In this document: positions 15,482-23,941 of the stretch, piece after piece
How the letters are laid out: each line of letters starts with the position of its first letter
How positions within the stretch are numbered: the first letter of the stretch is position 1
Assembly (NCBI RefSeq): GCF_938018035.1
Contig: NZ_CALIJF010000378.1
Location: 1 to 29,852 of the forward strand
Source of the DNA: an uncultured Campylobacter sp.
Lineage (GTDB): Bacteria > Campylobacterota > Campylobacteria > Campylobacterales > Campylobacteraceae
Direction of reading: 5' to 3'
DNA length: 29,852 bases
The notes under the pieces: model-generated
What the model saw: the letters and a program-made list of their open reading frames with translations, nothing else
Told to the model about the DNA's origin: nothing
The model's database searches: none
Made by a program: the position numbers and the translations under genes

Positions 15482-15936
15482 TTTTTGTCGTCTCCGGATA
15501 AAATTTCGCGCTCCAGCTTCGCATCCACGCCCTTTGTATTCACGCCGTCTTGTTCGTGCGCGGCTTCGTAAAGCCTGCGCTTAACGCGGGCGAGGGCGAT
15601 TTTATAAAAGATCTGCGTTACTGCGCCACTTGCACCGATGACTACTACCGTAGAGACTGCCGTAATCGCGATGATTGCGAAAAGATGCTGGCGTAGCGCG
15701 TCGCCTGCGATGATGATCGCAGCGCCCGCCGGGATAAAGATCACCGGCATAATCTGCATAAAAAACGACACGGTTTCTCTGATCTGTGATACTTTGATGA
15801 GTTTGAAGATCAGGGCTAAAAGCATAATGACTAGCCCATAGATGCTAGCGGGGATTGGCACAGGCACGAGCGCCGCCAAAATCTCCGCAACAAAAGATAT
15901 TCCTAAAATCACACTAAATTGGATTAAGTAGTTCAA
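15478..15936 (-). CDS. lrgA: LrgA/CidA family membrane protein
   Basis: 152 residues with four membrane helices in the first 115, then a charged cytoplasmic tail (ALARVKRRLYEAAHEQDG...LEREILSGDDKK). LrgA family signatures are LVPVPIPASIYGLVIMLLALIFKLIKVSQIRE, FFMQIMPVIFIPAGAAII and TAVSTVVVIGASGAVTQ. The tail is longer than in most relatives. The start is TTG at 15936 with GAGG six bases upstream. It is the first gene of an lrgA-lrgB-cytidylate-kinase-like operon. An 18-base palindrome lies 17 bases upstream of the start and could be an operator. Confidence 0.9.
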   Translation of the reverse strand: MNYLIQFSVILGISFVAEILAALVPVPIPASIYGLVIMLLALIFKLIKVSQIRETVSFFMQIMPVIFIPAGAAIIIAGDALRQHLFAIIAITAVSTVVVIGASGAVTQIFYKIALARVKRRLYEAAHEQDGVNTKGVDAKLEREILSGDDKK

Positions 15937-16777
15937 AGCTTACCTCGGATTAAAATTTAGCGCTAAATTTAGCACTTTGCAGTTAAAATAGATATTAATC
16001 TTGCGGATTTTGGGCGAAATTTTGCGGCAAAATTTAAAATTTTGATCGCAAGCAGGAGTGAGATTTCACTTCTAAAATTTCAAATTTTAATCGCTAATTT
16101 ATCGCCGCTTGAGTGAATTTTGATTGGAATTTAAAATTTGGAGCCGCCGATTAAGCTATCTGCGAGCCAGCTGCGTGAATGAAATTTTATACACAATTCT
16201 ACGCCGAACTCTGCTCCCAACTTCACGGCGCAAAAACACATCGCGTGGAGTAGCCAGGCGCACATTGGGTAGTACGAGTCGTGTGGAAGCTGTGTGAGCT
16301 GATGCAATCGTGCGGTAAATTTTAAAATTCCTGCGAGAGAGCGTTTAAATTTGAGTTAAATTTCGGCGAATAAACAAGCGCGCTTAATTTTAAAGAACGG
16401 GCAGGCGAGTGCTTAAATTACGAAGTTCGCGCCGCTCGAGTTTAAATTTCACGATCCGCGTCTCGCGGATATGGGTGCTGTCGCTACTAAATTTTACGGC
16501 GCCGTTAAAATTTAATACCGCGTAAGACACGCCGCTAGCAAATTTTGCGGCGGGCGCGGTCGTATGAGCGACGGCTCGTTTTAGCTGGCTCGAAATCCAC
16601 GTGTAGCAAATGACAAGTGCGGCGCGAATGCCATGCGCAGCGTATTTTAAAGGCTGGGAGCGGCCGCGGCTCGCAGTACGATCAGCGTCGCAGTGCAAAG
16701 CCGAATTAAATAAAATTTCAAAAACCGATTTAGCGCCGCCGCTCGAGCAAAAAGCACAGGCAAATCCCGCGCAAAGC
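15937..16777. other. Gene-poor stretch upstream of lrgA
   Basis: About 840 bases. An open frame of about 100 codons exists at 16390-16698 on the minus strand, but it has no ribosome site and reads like random composition (many Arg, Ser and Ala), so I do not call it. The region holds the palindrome at 15953-15970 and many scattered AAATTT words. The GC-rich patches at about 16190-16300 and 16420-16700 could be decayed coding sequence. Confidence 0.5.
15953..15970. promoter_or_regulatory. 18-base perfect palindrome upstream of lrgA, possible operator
   Basis: AAATTTAGCGCTAAATTT reads the same on both strands. It overlaps a second palindrome, GCTAAATTTAGC (15962-15973). It lies between the lrgA start and AT-rich candidate -10 boxes near 15983-15995 (minus strand). 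The position suits a repressor site, but GCTAAATTT is a common word in this DNA, so chance is possible. Confidence 0.35.
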
Positions 16778-17017
16778 TTAGCCTAGCTCGATTTTAACGC
16801 TTAGCACCTTGCAGACTAGATCGAAAATTTCGATATCGACGTTGGGCGCGTATTCGTCCAAAACCGTGTAAACTTCGGCGCGCATATCCTCGTCATGGCC
16901 CGGGTGCGAGCGCGAATACAGCTCGTCCGTGCGCCGCACGAGCGCGAGATTGTCGATATCTCGCTCGCGCATCGCCTGCTTGAGCCGCTTTGAAATTTGC
17001 CATTTGAAACTTTGCAT
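16778..17017 (-). CDS. Small acidic-tailed protein of unknown function
   Basis: 79 residues, MQSFKWQISKRLKQAMRERDIDNLALVRRTDELYSRSHPGHDEDMRAEVYTVLDEYAPNVDIEIFDLVCKVLSVKIELG. The frame is open further upstream to 17137, but ATG at 17017 has a strong AAAGGAGAG site six bases before it, so I choose this start. The first 30 residues are basic and helical, the rest acidic; there is no membrane segment. It stands alone between non-coding stretches. The ribosome site and protein-like composition make it the only convincing gene between 15937 and 18269. I know no family for it. Confidence 0.6.
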   Translation of the reverse strand: MQSFKWQISKRLKQAMRERDIDNLALVRRTDELYSRSHPGHDEDMRAEVYTVLDEYAPNVDIEIFDLVCKVLSVKIELG

Positions 17018-18269
17018 TTTCTCTCCTTTAAATTTTATTTCAGCGTTTAAAACCAAAGCCTGGATTTTGCACCATGGCAGTAAAGCTTGCCTGCGAGCTT
17101 TGGCGGCGGCAATTTTTTTCTCAAGCTTTGATAGCAATAAATCTTATCTTTGAGTTTCGATGACGCTAAATCTTGCTCGTAAGCTTTAGCGAATTTATCG
17201 CGCCCCGGTTTTAGTGCGCTAGGTTTTGGCCAATCGGGCTTTCGCGCGCCGAGCTCAGTCCGCGTAATTTTATTAAATTTTATGTGAAATTTCATTAAAT
17301 TTAGTGCAAAATCAACATAGAAATTGCACAAATTTTGTTAAATTCTATGCAAAGTTTTATGCAAAAATTTGGCGCAAAACTTGCGCGAGTTTAGCCTTTG
17401 AAATCTCACACTTAAAATCTAACTCGCTAAATTTCATGCAAAAATTACACGAGAGATTTAAGTCGAGCCGTTCGCACGCCTTGCCATGAAATTTAAAATT
17501 TCATATGCTCACCCGCCGTGAAATTTCACGCCCGCATGCGTAGTTTATGCAGGCGCAAGTTAAATTTACAGCATCGCGATTAATTGCGCGTCGCTGGATT
17601 AAATTTTACGAGCCTTCGCGACGCGCGCCGTGAAAGATTTTGCAAGACTACGCATCGTCGTTTGCTTATAAAATTTTAATTGCACTTCGTGTATGCGCTC
17701 CGCGCCGATTGATTGCCGCAAGATTAAAATTTTGCGCACCGCCCTGCGCCGTAAATTTTACGCTGCCATATACAGCGCCATATTACTGCCGCGAGTTTTA
17801 GATTGCACTGTGCCGTTGTTGATTTTAAATTTCACGTCGCGCGCTCTTTAAAAATCTAGACCATCAGCCGCGCAGCAGAGCATTTGAAATTTCATGCGAA
17901 AGGCGAAGTTTTGCGGTGCATTATGCCGTGCATCGATGTAAGTTAAATTTTATTGCTAACGAGATTAGTTGTACTGCGTACATTATCTGCCGCATTTTGT
18001 ACAATATGTTAAGCTGCTGCGAAAAGTTCGCATGTCGCATTTACCACGCTCGCCCATGCATGATGCCGCATGTGTACTGATGCGCTACACTAGATAAATT
18101 AAAACCGAGTTTGCACTAAATTTTGAACTCAAGTTACCGCCATGTCGTAAATCTGCTGAGATTAAATTTAATGAAAGAATCTCATCTTAATTTAAATCTA
18201 GGCGCAAAAGGGTAAAATTTAATAAGACCCCGCGAATTTATTTAAAATTTAGCGAGATCAAATTTGGAT
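17018..18269. other. 1.25 kb without a supported gene
   Basis: No open frame with a ribosome site is visible on either strand. The DNA alternates GC-rich bits (TGCCGC, GCGCC) with AAATTT-type words, often as palindromes (17486-17504, 17517-17530). A weak inverted repeat, GAGATT...AATCTC, lies at 18158-18183, downstream of the TRAP permease stop and possibly its terminator. I see no tRNA, insertion-sequence end or CRISPR. For a compact Campylobacter genome this is a long empty stretch. Confidence 0.6.
17486..17530. repeat. Two neighbouring palindromes containing GAAATTT/AAATTTC
   Basis: ATGAAATTTAAAATTTCAT (17486-17504) is a perfect inverted repeat with one central base. CGTGAAATTTCACG (17517-17530) is a perfect 14-base palindrome. 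Further TGAAATTTCA-like copies occur near 17282, 17426, 17830 and 17886. They may be protein-binding sites, small hairpins or simply the biased word use of this genome. Confidence 0.45.
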
Positions 18270-20351
18270 TTACGCCGCAGGCACGCTATTTTCGGTGTGC
18301 ATATCGTCAGAGTCTTTGGGTCTTAAAAACCACTGCTTTGCAAAGATCAGCACGTAGATCGCAGCGCCTATGCCGTAGCTTGCGTATTCGCTAGGGATAA
18401 ACTCTATAAATTTCGCGCAGATATTAGGCACCAGCATTAGCGGCGTTACTAGCAGCAATAGCAGGCGCTCTAGTGGATTACATTTTGTTACAAACCAGCC
18501 TTGTAGCGAGGAGCTGAAGGCAAACATACCCACGATCGCCGTGGCAAAAATCAGCACGATTTGCAGTGGATCGCTGATCCAAACGATGCTCTTTGAATCC
18601 ATCGGATCGCCGATGCTTTGGATCAAAAGCAGCTTATTGTTGAAGAAAAACGCAAATGGAAGCACCGCGGTACGCAGATCATACACGAAGCCCTGAAGTC
18701 CCACGGTTACGGGATTTGCCTTTGCGATACCCGCCGCAGCGTATGCTGCAATACCCACTGGCGGGGTATCGTCGGCTAAAATTCCAAAATAAAATACGAA
18801 AAGATGCACTGCGATCGCAGGGATCAAAAAGCCGTTTTTGCCTGCTAGTATCAAAATCACTGGCGCAATCAGGCTTGAAACGACGATATAATTCGCCGTC
18901 GTAGGAAGTCCCATGCCCAAAATCAGGCTCATTATCGCAGTCATCAGAAGTATCAGTACTATGCTGTTTCCTGCGACTGCTTCTACGAGCTCTGAAAGAA
19001 CCTGTCCCAGCCCGGTAAGCGAGATCGAGCCGATGATGATGCCCGCTAGCGCGGTGGCAACGGCTACCGTGACCATATTTTTAGCAGCGCCCACCATAGC
19101 CCAAAAAATATCTACGAAACCTACGATAAAATCGGACTTGCCAACCTTTTCGCCAAATATAGTTTTCTTTGCAGGCTCTTGTACGATCATTATTAAAAAT
19201 AGCACGCAGATCGAGTTAAACGCCGCAGAGATCGCGCTTTCTTTCAGAATCAATAGAGTGAAAAGAAGCACCAAAATCGGTATTATGTAATGAATGCCGC
19301 TAAATATAATTTTTAGCTTTGAAACCTTGGCGTAATCGCGGCTGCCGTGAAGCCCCAACTTGCAGCTTTCAAGATGCACGATAAAAAATAACCCCGCATA
19401 GCAGACGAAGGCGGGGATCACCGCCGCGATCATTACGTTAGTGTAGCTCATACCTAAAAATTCCGCGATGATAAACGCCGCAGCGCCCATGATAGGCGGC
19501 ATAAGCTGCCCGTTTACGCCGGCGGCGACCTCGATAGCGCCCGCCTTAGTGGCGGTAAGCCCCGCTTTTTTCATAAGCGGGATCGTAAAGGTACCCACCG
19601 TCACGACGTTTGCGGTCGAACTACCGCTTACCATTCCGGTTAGTCCGCTAGCGATTACGCTAGCCTTGGCAGGCCCTCCGCGGAAGCGACCTAAAATCGC
19701 AAACGCTACGTTTATAAAATACTGCCCCGCTCCGGCTCGCTCCAAAAGCGCGCCGAATAGCACGAACAGATAAATGAAGCTGGTGCTGACCCCCACTGGT
19801 ACGCCAAATACGCCCTCTGTAGTTAAAAACATATGCCCTGCAAGCAGTTCAAAGCTTGCGCCGCGATGCGAGATGATATCGGGCATATAAGGACCGAAGT
19901 AGCAATACAGAAGAAAGGTAAAAGCGATAATACCAAGCGCTGGTCCCATCATACGACGACCTGCTTCAAAGAGTATGAAAATTCCGATAAACGACGCTAC
20001 GATATCTCTGGTTAGATAATTTCCCGGGCGCTGCGCTAGCCCGTTAAATTCTATTGCAGGATACAAGATCGCGGCGACTCCGACGATTAATAAAATATAA
20101 TCGTAAAACGGGATGTAAAAATGTGCCTTAGAGCGCGGGCGAAACGGAAAAAGCGAAAAAATTATAAAAATGGCGAACGCCAAGTGGATTGAGCGCGCGA
20201 TATTCGTATTTAGCGTAAAATACGCGATGTAAAGCTGAAAGACCGACCACGCGAAGCAGACCAGCGTCACGAGCCAGAAGAGCTTTTTAGAGGTAAATTC
20301 TCTACTCTTTACCTCTAAAACCTGCTCGTCGTTTTGTGTAGATTTCTCCAT
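18270..20351 (-). CDS. TRAP transporter fused permease (4TM/12TM type)
   Basis: 693 residues, an inner-membrane protein with about 17-18 helices. It is the fused small-plus-large permease type that pairs with TAXI binding proteins. Large-subunit motifs are clear: FGALLERAGAGQYFINVAFAILGRFRGGPAKASVIASGLTGMVSGSSTANVVTVGTFTIPLMKKAGLTATKAGAIEVAAGVNGQLMPPIMGAAAFIIAEFLGMSY, LGMGLPTTANYIVVSSLIAPVI and FYFGILADDTPPVGIAAYAAAGIA. Transport is driven by an ion gradient; the substrate is unknown (C4-dicarboxylates or amino acids are known for relatives). A TTG at 20354 gives one more residue; I prefer ATG at 20351. It starts eight bases after the binding-protein stop, so the two are one operon. No regulator lies nearby. 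Confidence 0.93.
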   Translation of the reverse strand: MEKSTQNDEQVLEVKSREFTSKKLFWLVTLVCFAWSVFQLYIAYFTLNTNIARSIHLAFAIFIIFSLFPFRPRSKAHFYIPFYDYILLIVGVAAILYPAIEFNGLAQRPGNYLTRDIVASFIGIFILFEAGRRMMGPALGIIAFTFLLYCYFGPYMPDIISHRGASFELLAGHMFLTTEGVFGVPVGVSTSFIYLFVLFGALLERAGAGQYFINVAFAILGRFRGGPAKASVIASGLTGMVSGSSTANVVTVGTFTIPLMKKAGLTATKAGAIEVAAGVNGQLMPPIMGAAAFIIAEFLGMSYTNVMIAAVIPAFVCYAGLFFIVHLESCKLGLHGSRDYAKVSKLKIIFSGIHYIIPILVLLFTLLILKESAISAAFNSICVLFLIMIVQEPAKKTIFGEKVGKSDFIVGFVDIFWAMVGAAKNMVTVAVATALAGIIIGSISLTGLGQVLSELVEAVAGNSIVLILLMTAIMSLILGMGLPTTANYIVVSSLIAPVILILAGKNGFLIPAIAVHLFVFYFGILADDTPPVGIAAYAAAGIAKANPVTVGLQGFVYDLRTAVLPFAFFFNNKLLLIQSIGDPMDSKSIVWISDPLQIVLIFATAIVGMFAFSSSLQGWFVTKCNPLERLLLLLVTPLMLVPNICAKFIEFIPSEYASYGIGAAIYVLIFAKQWFLRPKDSDDMHTENSVPAA

Positions 20352-20359
20352 CAACTAGC

Positions 20360-21301
20360 CTATTTCAGCAGCCCAGCTTCTTTATACACCGCCTCTGCTG
20401 CAGGATGAAGTGGCGCACTAAGCCCCTCTAAAAGAGATTCTTTGCTTACCAAATTTAGCGCAGGGTGTAGCTTTTTATACTCGTCAAAATTATCAAGTAT
20501 CGCCTTAACTACCGCTCTAACCGCTTCGTCGCTTTGGCTAGCGTCAGTTACGAGTACGGCCTTTACGCCGATAGTCTGCGTATCGTGATCTACCCCGTCA
20601 TACATTTTTGCAGGTATCACGCCTTTGGCAAAATACGGATATTTTTCTAGAATTTTTTTGATATGCTCATCGTCGATGCTGACTAAGTCGATAGGAAGCG
20701 AAGTCGCCGCATCAGTGATATTTGCGGTCGGATGTCCTACGACGTAGAAGTATCCGTCGATCTTCTTATCTTTTAGCGCCATAGGGCATTCTTGCGCGGT
20801 TAAGACGCCGTGCTGGGCGAGCTTTTTAAGATCAAAGTCGTAGTTTTCAAAAACTATCGTGCTGGTTAGCTCGTTGCCGCTGCCCGGGTTTCCGATATTG
20901 ATCTTTTTGCCCGCAGCGTCGCCGTAGGCTTTGATACCGCTCTCCTTAGAGACGACGAAAGCCAAAAGCTCCGGATAGATCGAAATTACGGAGCGTAAAT
21001 TTTTATCCGCCGCGCCTTGGAATTTGCCCGTACCGTTGTATTTATCATAGACGACATCGCTTTGAACGAAGCCGAAATTTAGCTCTTTTTTAAGCACGTT
21101 ATTGACGTTATACGTCGAGCCGCCCGTCGATTGCACGGAGCATTTCATATTTTTATCCATATTTACCAAGCGGCAAATCGCGCCGCCTACTGGATAATAG
21201 GTGCCGGTCATACCGCCGGTGCCGATATTGATGAACTCCTTAGCGCCTGAAACGCTAGCTAGTAAGGCCAAACCGGCCAAAGCAACAGAAAATTTTTTCA
21301 T
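20360..21301 (-). CDS. TAXI-family TRAP transporter substrate-binding protein
   Basis: 313 residues. A cleavable signal peptide is evident (MKKFSVALAGLALLASVSGA). The mature protein begins KEFINIGTGGMTGTYYPVGGAICRLVNMDKNMKCSVQSTGGSTYNVNNV, the hallmark TAXI N-terminus (GTGG.TGTYYP.G). FGFVQSDV, KKINIGNPGSGNE and FYVVGHPTANI are also characteristic. It works in the periplasm, catching the substrate for the permease just downstream. AAGGAG lies before the ATG. A TAGAAT box about 53 bases upstream is a candidate promoter, making this the first gene of the pair. The substrate cannot be told from the sequence. Confidence 0.95.
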   Translation of the reverse strand: MKKFSVALAGLALLASVSGAKEFINIGTGGMTGTYYPVGGAICRLVNMDKNMKCSVQSTGGSTYNVNNVLKKELNFGFVQSDVVYDKYNGTGKFQGAADKNLRSVISIYPELLAFVVSKESGIKAYGDAAGKKINIGNPGSGNELTSTIVFENYDFDLKKLAQHGVLTAQECPMALKDKKIDGYFYVVGHPTANITDAATSLPIDLVSIDDEHIKKILEKYPYFAKGVIPAKMYDGVDHDTQTIGVKAVLVTDASQSDEAVRAVVKAILDNFDEYKKLHPALNLVSKESLLEGLSAPLHPAAEAVYKEAGLLK

Positions 21302-21353
21302 CTTTGCTCCTTTTTGAGTTAAAAGTTTGAAAGTATTGCTAAATTTCTATAAA

Positions 21354-21359
21354 ATTCTA
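21354..21359 (-). promoter_or_regulatory. Candidate -10 box for the TAXI-TRAP operon
   Basis: On the minus strand TAGAAT is preceded by TTTTTAT, the layout of Campylobacter sigma-70 promoters, and lies about 53 bases before the start codon. A TATAGA eight bases further on (21346-21351) is an alternative. Judged by eye only. Confidence 0.3.
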
Positions 21360-21479
21360 ATAAAAACAGATCGAATTTCGCGCAAATTTACGATTTTACA
21401 CATCGTGGTGCAGGTGATTTAATATCAAAGTAGCTCGGCGATCTGCTCTGATATGCGGAATTTTACCGCGATAAAATTC

Positions 21480-21537
21480 TAAGCTTGAAATCCAAACGCC
21501 CGTGGATAAAATTTAACGCTATAAATTTCAAGTCTTA
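21480..21537 (-). terminator. Inverted repeat overlapping the truA stop, possible terminator
   Basis: TAAGCTTGAAAT (21480-21491) pairs with ATTTCAAG-T-CTTA (21525-21537), 12 pairs with one bulge and a loop of about 33 bases. The right arm includes the truA stop codon. It is placed to end the long glmU-to-truA message, but the loop is large and there is no clear T-run. Confidence 0.3.
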
Positions 21538-22926
21538 ATAACTCACGCTGCTAAGATACAGCCCGTTTGGCGGAAAGGGGATTCTGCTAAGCGCTCGCGA
21601 GAAGCTGATCTTACGCCCGCTCTGCACGGATTTTAGGGCGTTTGCGACCATCAGCCGCACCTGCGCTCGCAAAAATCCGTTGGCTTTAAAATTTATCAAG
21701 GTTAAATTTCTAAAAGAGTAGGCGCGCGCGACGTAGAGCTCGCGCACGGGGCTTTTTATGTCGCTGCCGCTTTTCATAAACTCGCTAAAATCGTGCTCGC
21801 CGACGAAATTTGCAAGCACAGCATTGAGCGCGGCAAGATCTACGCGCGGATAAAACACGCAAAAATCGCTAAGAAAGGGGCTGGGGCGTCCGTGGTTTAA
21901 AACGTAGCGATAGCAGCGCGCCACGGCGTCGTAACGCGGATGAAAATCGCGCGGCATCGGGCTGATGTGACGTACAAAAATATAGGGCGCGCAGTGGCGG
22001 TTGATGAGCTCTTTTAGACGCGGCAGCTCCCAGTGCACGGTGCATTCGACGCAGCTTACCTGGCGCAGCGCGTGCACCCCTTTATCGGTGCGCGAGCTGC
22101 TGATAAGCGGCGCAAAGATCCCCACTCGCCCCAAAGCCGCGCGCAGCACGTCCTCGACGCCGCGCCCGTGAGGCTGAGACTGCGAGCCGCTAAATTTCGA
22201 GCCGTCGTAGGAATAGACGAGCTTGAGCTTTACGCGATCGGAGTTTGCACTCGCGGCAAAGGTGCACGCATCTGCGGGGGTATTTGGCGCGGCGCCTATC
22301 TTGCCTATGTGCGCAAGCTCGCTCGCTGCTAAGTCGCTTGCAGGCGCGCTTTTGATAATATTTTTAAGTTCGGACGCGCTTGCGAGGGTGTTTGCAGAAA
22401 TGCCCGCTTTGTGGGCGGCATTTGCCTTGCGGGAGTCTGCGGTGCAGGCGGACGCGGGACGGGTAGTGTAAAATTTGGCGACGGGCGAGATATGGATTTT
22501 TAAAGCGTCGTCACTTGCTACATTAGCTTTCGCGGCGTTTGCCGCGCAAATATCCGAAGCAGCGGCATTGGTGGAATTTTTGCAGACGGAATTTAAATCC
22601 GCCCCGCGCGCGGTCTTTTTGGTGTGAACGGCGTCCAAATTCCGCTTGGCTCTTTCGTGATTCAAACCACAATCGGGTGCAGTATAGGTAGCCGTATCGC
22701 TTGCCGAGCTTGCGAGAGCGGAATTTTTAAAATTTAAAATTTTATCGTTTAAGATCAAAGCCTGCTCGCCGCTTTGCGCTTCATGCTTTAAATTTACGCC
22801 ACGCAAAATTTCAGACGCACTAGCCTTGCTCGCCGAAATTTTATCCGCTAAATTTCGAGCAGACGAGCTTTTGTTTAAAATTTCGCCGCCGCAAAGCTCA
22901 GAGCTTTTTTCAGTACCTCGGGGCAA
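21535..22926 (-). CDS. truA: tRNA pseudouridine(38-40) synthase with a long N-terminal low-complexity extension
   Basis: The last 232 residues are a complete TruA, which makes pseudouridine at positions 38-40 of tRNA. KLKLVYSYDGSKFSGSQSQPHGRGVEDVL, the catalytic ISSSRTDKGVHA (Asp), FHPRYDAVARCYRYVL, HDFSEFMKSGSD and NGFLRAQVRLMV are present. Before it the frame stays open for over 230 codons of Ala/Ser/Asn/Lys-rich sequence (for example ASASEL, AANAAKANVAS) with no fold. No ATG, GTG or TTG lies near the usual TruA start. The nearest well-placed start is TTG at 22926, with AGGA upstream and a 17-base overlap with lptF, giving 463 residues; an ATG at 22971 inside lptF gives 478. Either way the product is about twice the usual size. 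Confidence 0.88.
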   Translation of the reverse strand: MPRGTEKSSELCGGEILNKSSSARNLADKISASKASASEILRGVNLKHEAQSGEQALILNDKILNFKNSALASSASDTATYTAPDCGLNHERAKRNLDAVHTKKTARGADLNSVCKNSTNAAASDICAANAAKANVASDDALKIHISPVAKFYTTRPASACTADSRKANAAHKAGISANTLASASELKNIIKSAPASDLAASELAHIGKIGAAPNTPADACTFAASANSDRVKLKLVYSYDGSKFSGSQSQPHGRGVEDVLRAALGRVGIFAPLISSSRTDKGVHALRQVSCVECTVHWELPRLKELINRHCAPYIFVRHISPMPRDFHPRYDAVARCYRYVLNHGRPSPFLSDFCVFYPRVDLAALNAVLANFVGEHDFSEFMKSGSDIKSPVRELYVARAYSFRNLTLINFKANGFLRAQVRLMVANALKSVQSGRKISFSRALSRIPFPPNGLYLSSVSY

Positions 22927-23941
22927 TTTTGATCCTGTAGTAAAGCAGCGATGCGATAAGCGTAACGCCAAATGTCACGGGAAGCGCGATGCTCGGATGT
23001 TTGGAGAGTAGCATGATCAGCGCGAAGTAGCTAAAAAGCACGCCGAAAATCCCTGCGTAAACGAAGCCCTTTTCGTAGCGATAGGTCACGATACCGAGGC
23101 TTAGCGCAAACAGAAAGCTCGCCAGCGGAAAGAGCGAGACGAGGGTGTAGATGCTAAATTCCTTCCTGCGCTTTTCGCTGCCGCCCATCTCGCTCCAGTA
23201 TCCGATCACGCCGCCTCCGCCGCGGATATTGCGGTCGCTTTGCGTGCGCAGAGTTAGGCTTTCAAACTCGCTTACGTGCCACTGATCGCCGCCCATCGTG
23301 TAAATTTTGCCGTCGTGTAGCATCGCCGAAAAGCTCGCGTTTTCGTTTTTAAACTCGCCGCTGCGCGCTACGATCATCCGCTCATGATCCTGCGAGCCAC
23401 CTGGATTATACAGCACCAGATCCTTATACAGGGTGCTTGTGCCGTTGTTTTCCTGCGAATCGATAAAAACGAGCCAGTCGGAAAATTTCTGTCCGAATTC
23501 GTTGGATTTGATATTTAGCGTCGCGCTAATTTTTTTGTAATCGATGAAATTGTCCTTTAAATTTTCGGCTATCGGCATCATAAAAAGCGAGACGAAAAGC
23601 AGCGCCAAGGAACAGAGCGCGGCGCTTATGCCGAAAAACAGCGCGATCTTGCGCGTGGCGTAGCCGATCGTAAATATGACGATGGTTTCGTTCTCTTTAG
23701 ATAGCCTAAAAAGCGAGATGCTAAGCGCTACAAAAAACGCGATCGGCACCGTAAATATGAGGATGCGCGGCAGCATGAAAAGATAGAGCTTGACTAGCTC
23801 TGAAAAATTTATCTCGATAAACGACGTAATGCGCGCGATCTGAAGGAAAAAGACGATCGACATTATGATAAAAAGCGTGCTAAAAAGCGACGCGAAGGAA
23901 CCAACGAAATTGCTAAATAAATAGCGCTGCACCCTATCCAT
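22910..23941 (-). CDS. lptF: LptF/LptG-family permease (lipopolysaccharide export)
   Basis: 343 residues of the YjgP/YjgQ family. LptF and LptG form the membrane part of the LptB2FG pump that lifts lipopolysaccharide from the inner membrane. Helices lie at about 12-36, 52-78 and 95-120, followed by a periplasmic beta-rich domain (about 125-250) and three helices at the C-terminus (about 260-335). RYLFSNFVGSFASLF, LMLPRIL-like YLFMLPRILIFTVPIAFFVAL, SKENETIVIF and the SIYTLVSLFPLASFLFALSLG region fit the family. Which of LptF or LptG it is remains a guess from order. The ATG overlaps the prepilin peptidase stop by eight bases. Its own end overlaps truA. Confidence 0.82.
   Translation of the reverse strand: MDRVQRYLFSNFVGSFASLFSTLFIIMSIVFFLQIARITSFIEINFSELVKLYLFMLPRILIFTVPIAFFVALSISLFRLSKENETIVIFTIGYATRKIALFFGISAALCSLALLFVSLFMMPIAENLKDNFIDYKKISATLNIKSNEFGQKFSDWLVFIDSQENNGTSTLYKDLVLYNPGGSQDHERMIVARSGEFKNENASFSAMLHDGKIYTMGGDQWHVSEFESLTLRTQSDRNIRGGGGVIGYWSEMGGSEKRRKEFSIYTLVSLFPLASFLFALSLGIVTYRYEKGFVYAGIFGVLFSYFALIMLLSKHPSIALPVTFGVTLIASLLYYRIKIAPRY

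Noticed and set aside
16390..16698. Minus-strand open frame of 102 codons
   Set aside because: No ribosome site, composition looks random (high Arg/Ser/Ala), no motif, and it lies in decayed-looking DNA.
16778..17137. Longer version of the 79-residue gene (119 residues)
   Set aside because: The internal ATG at 17017 has a strong AAAGGAGAG site; the upstream part has none and reads as random basic sequence.
17018..18269. Possible CRISPR-like or tandem array
   Set aside because: The recurring AAATTT words have irregular spacing and there are no constant-length spacers or exact repeats.
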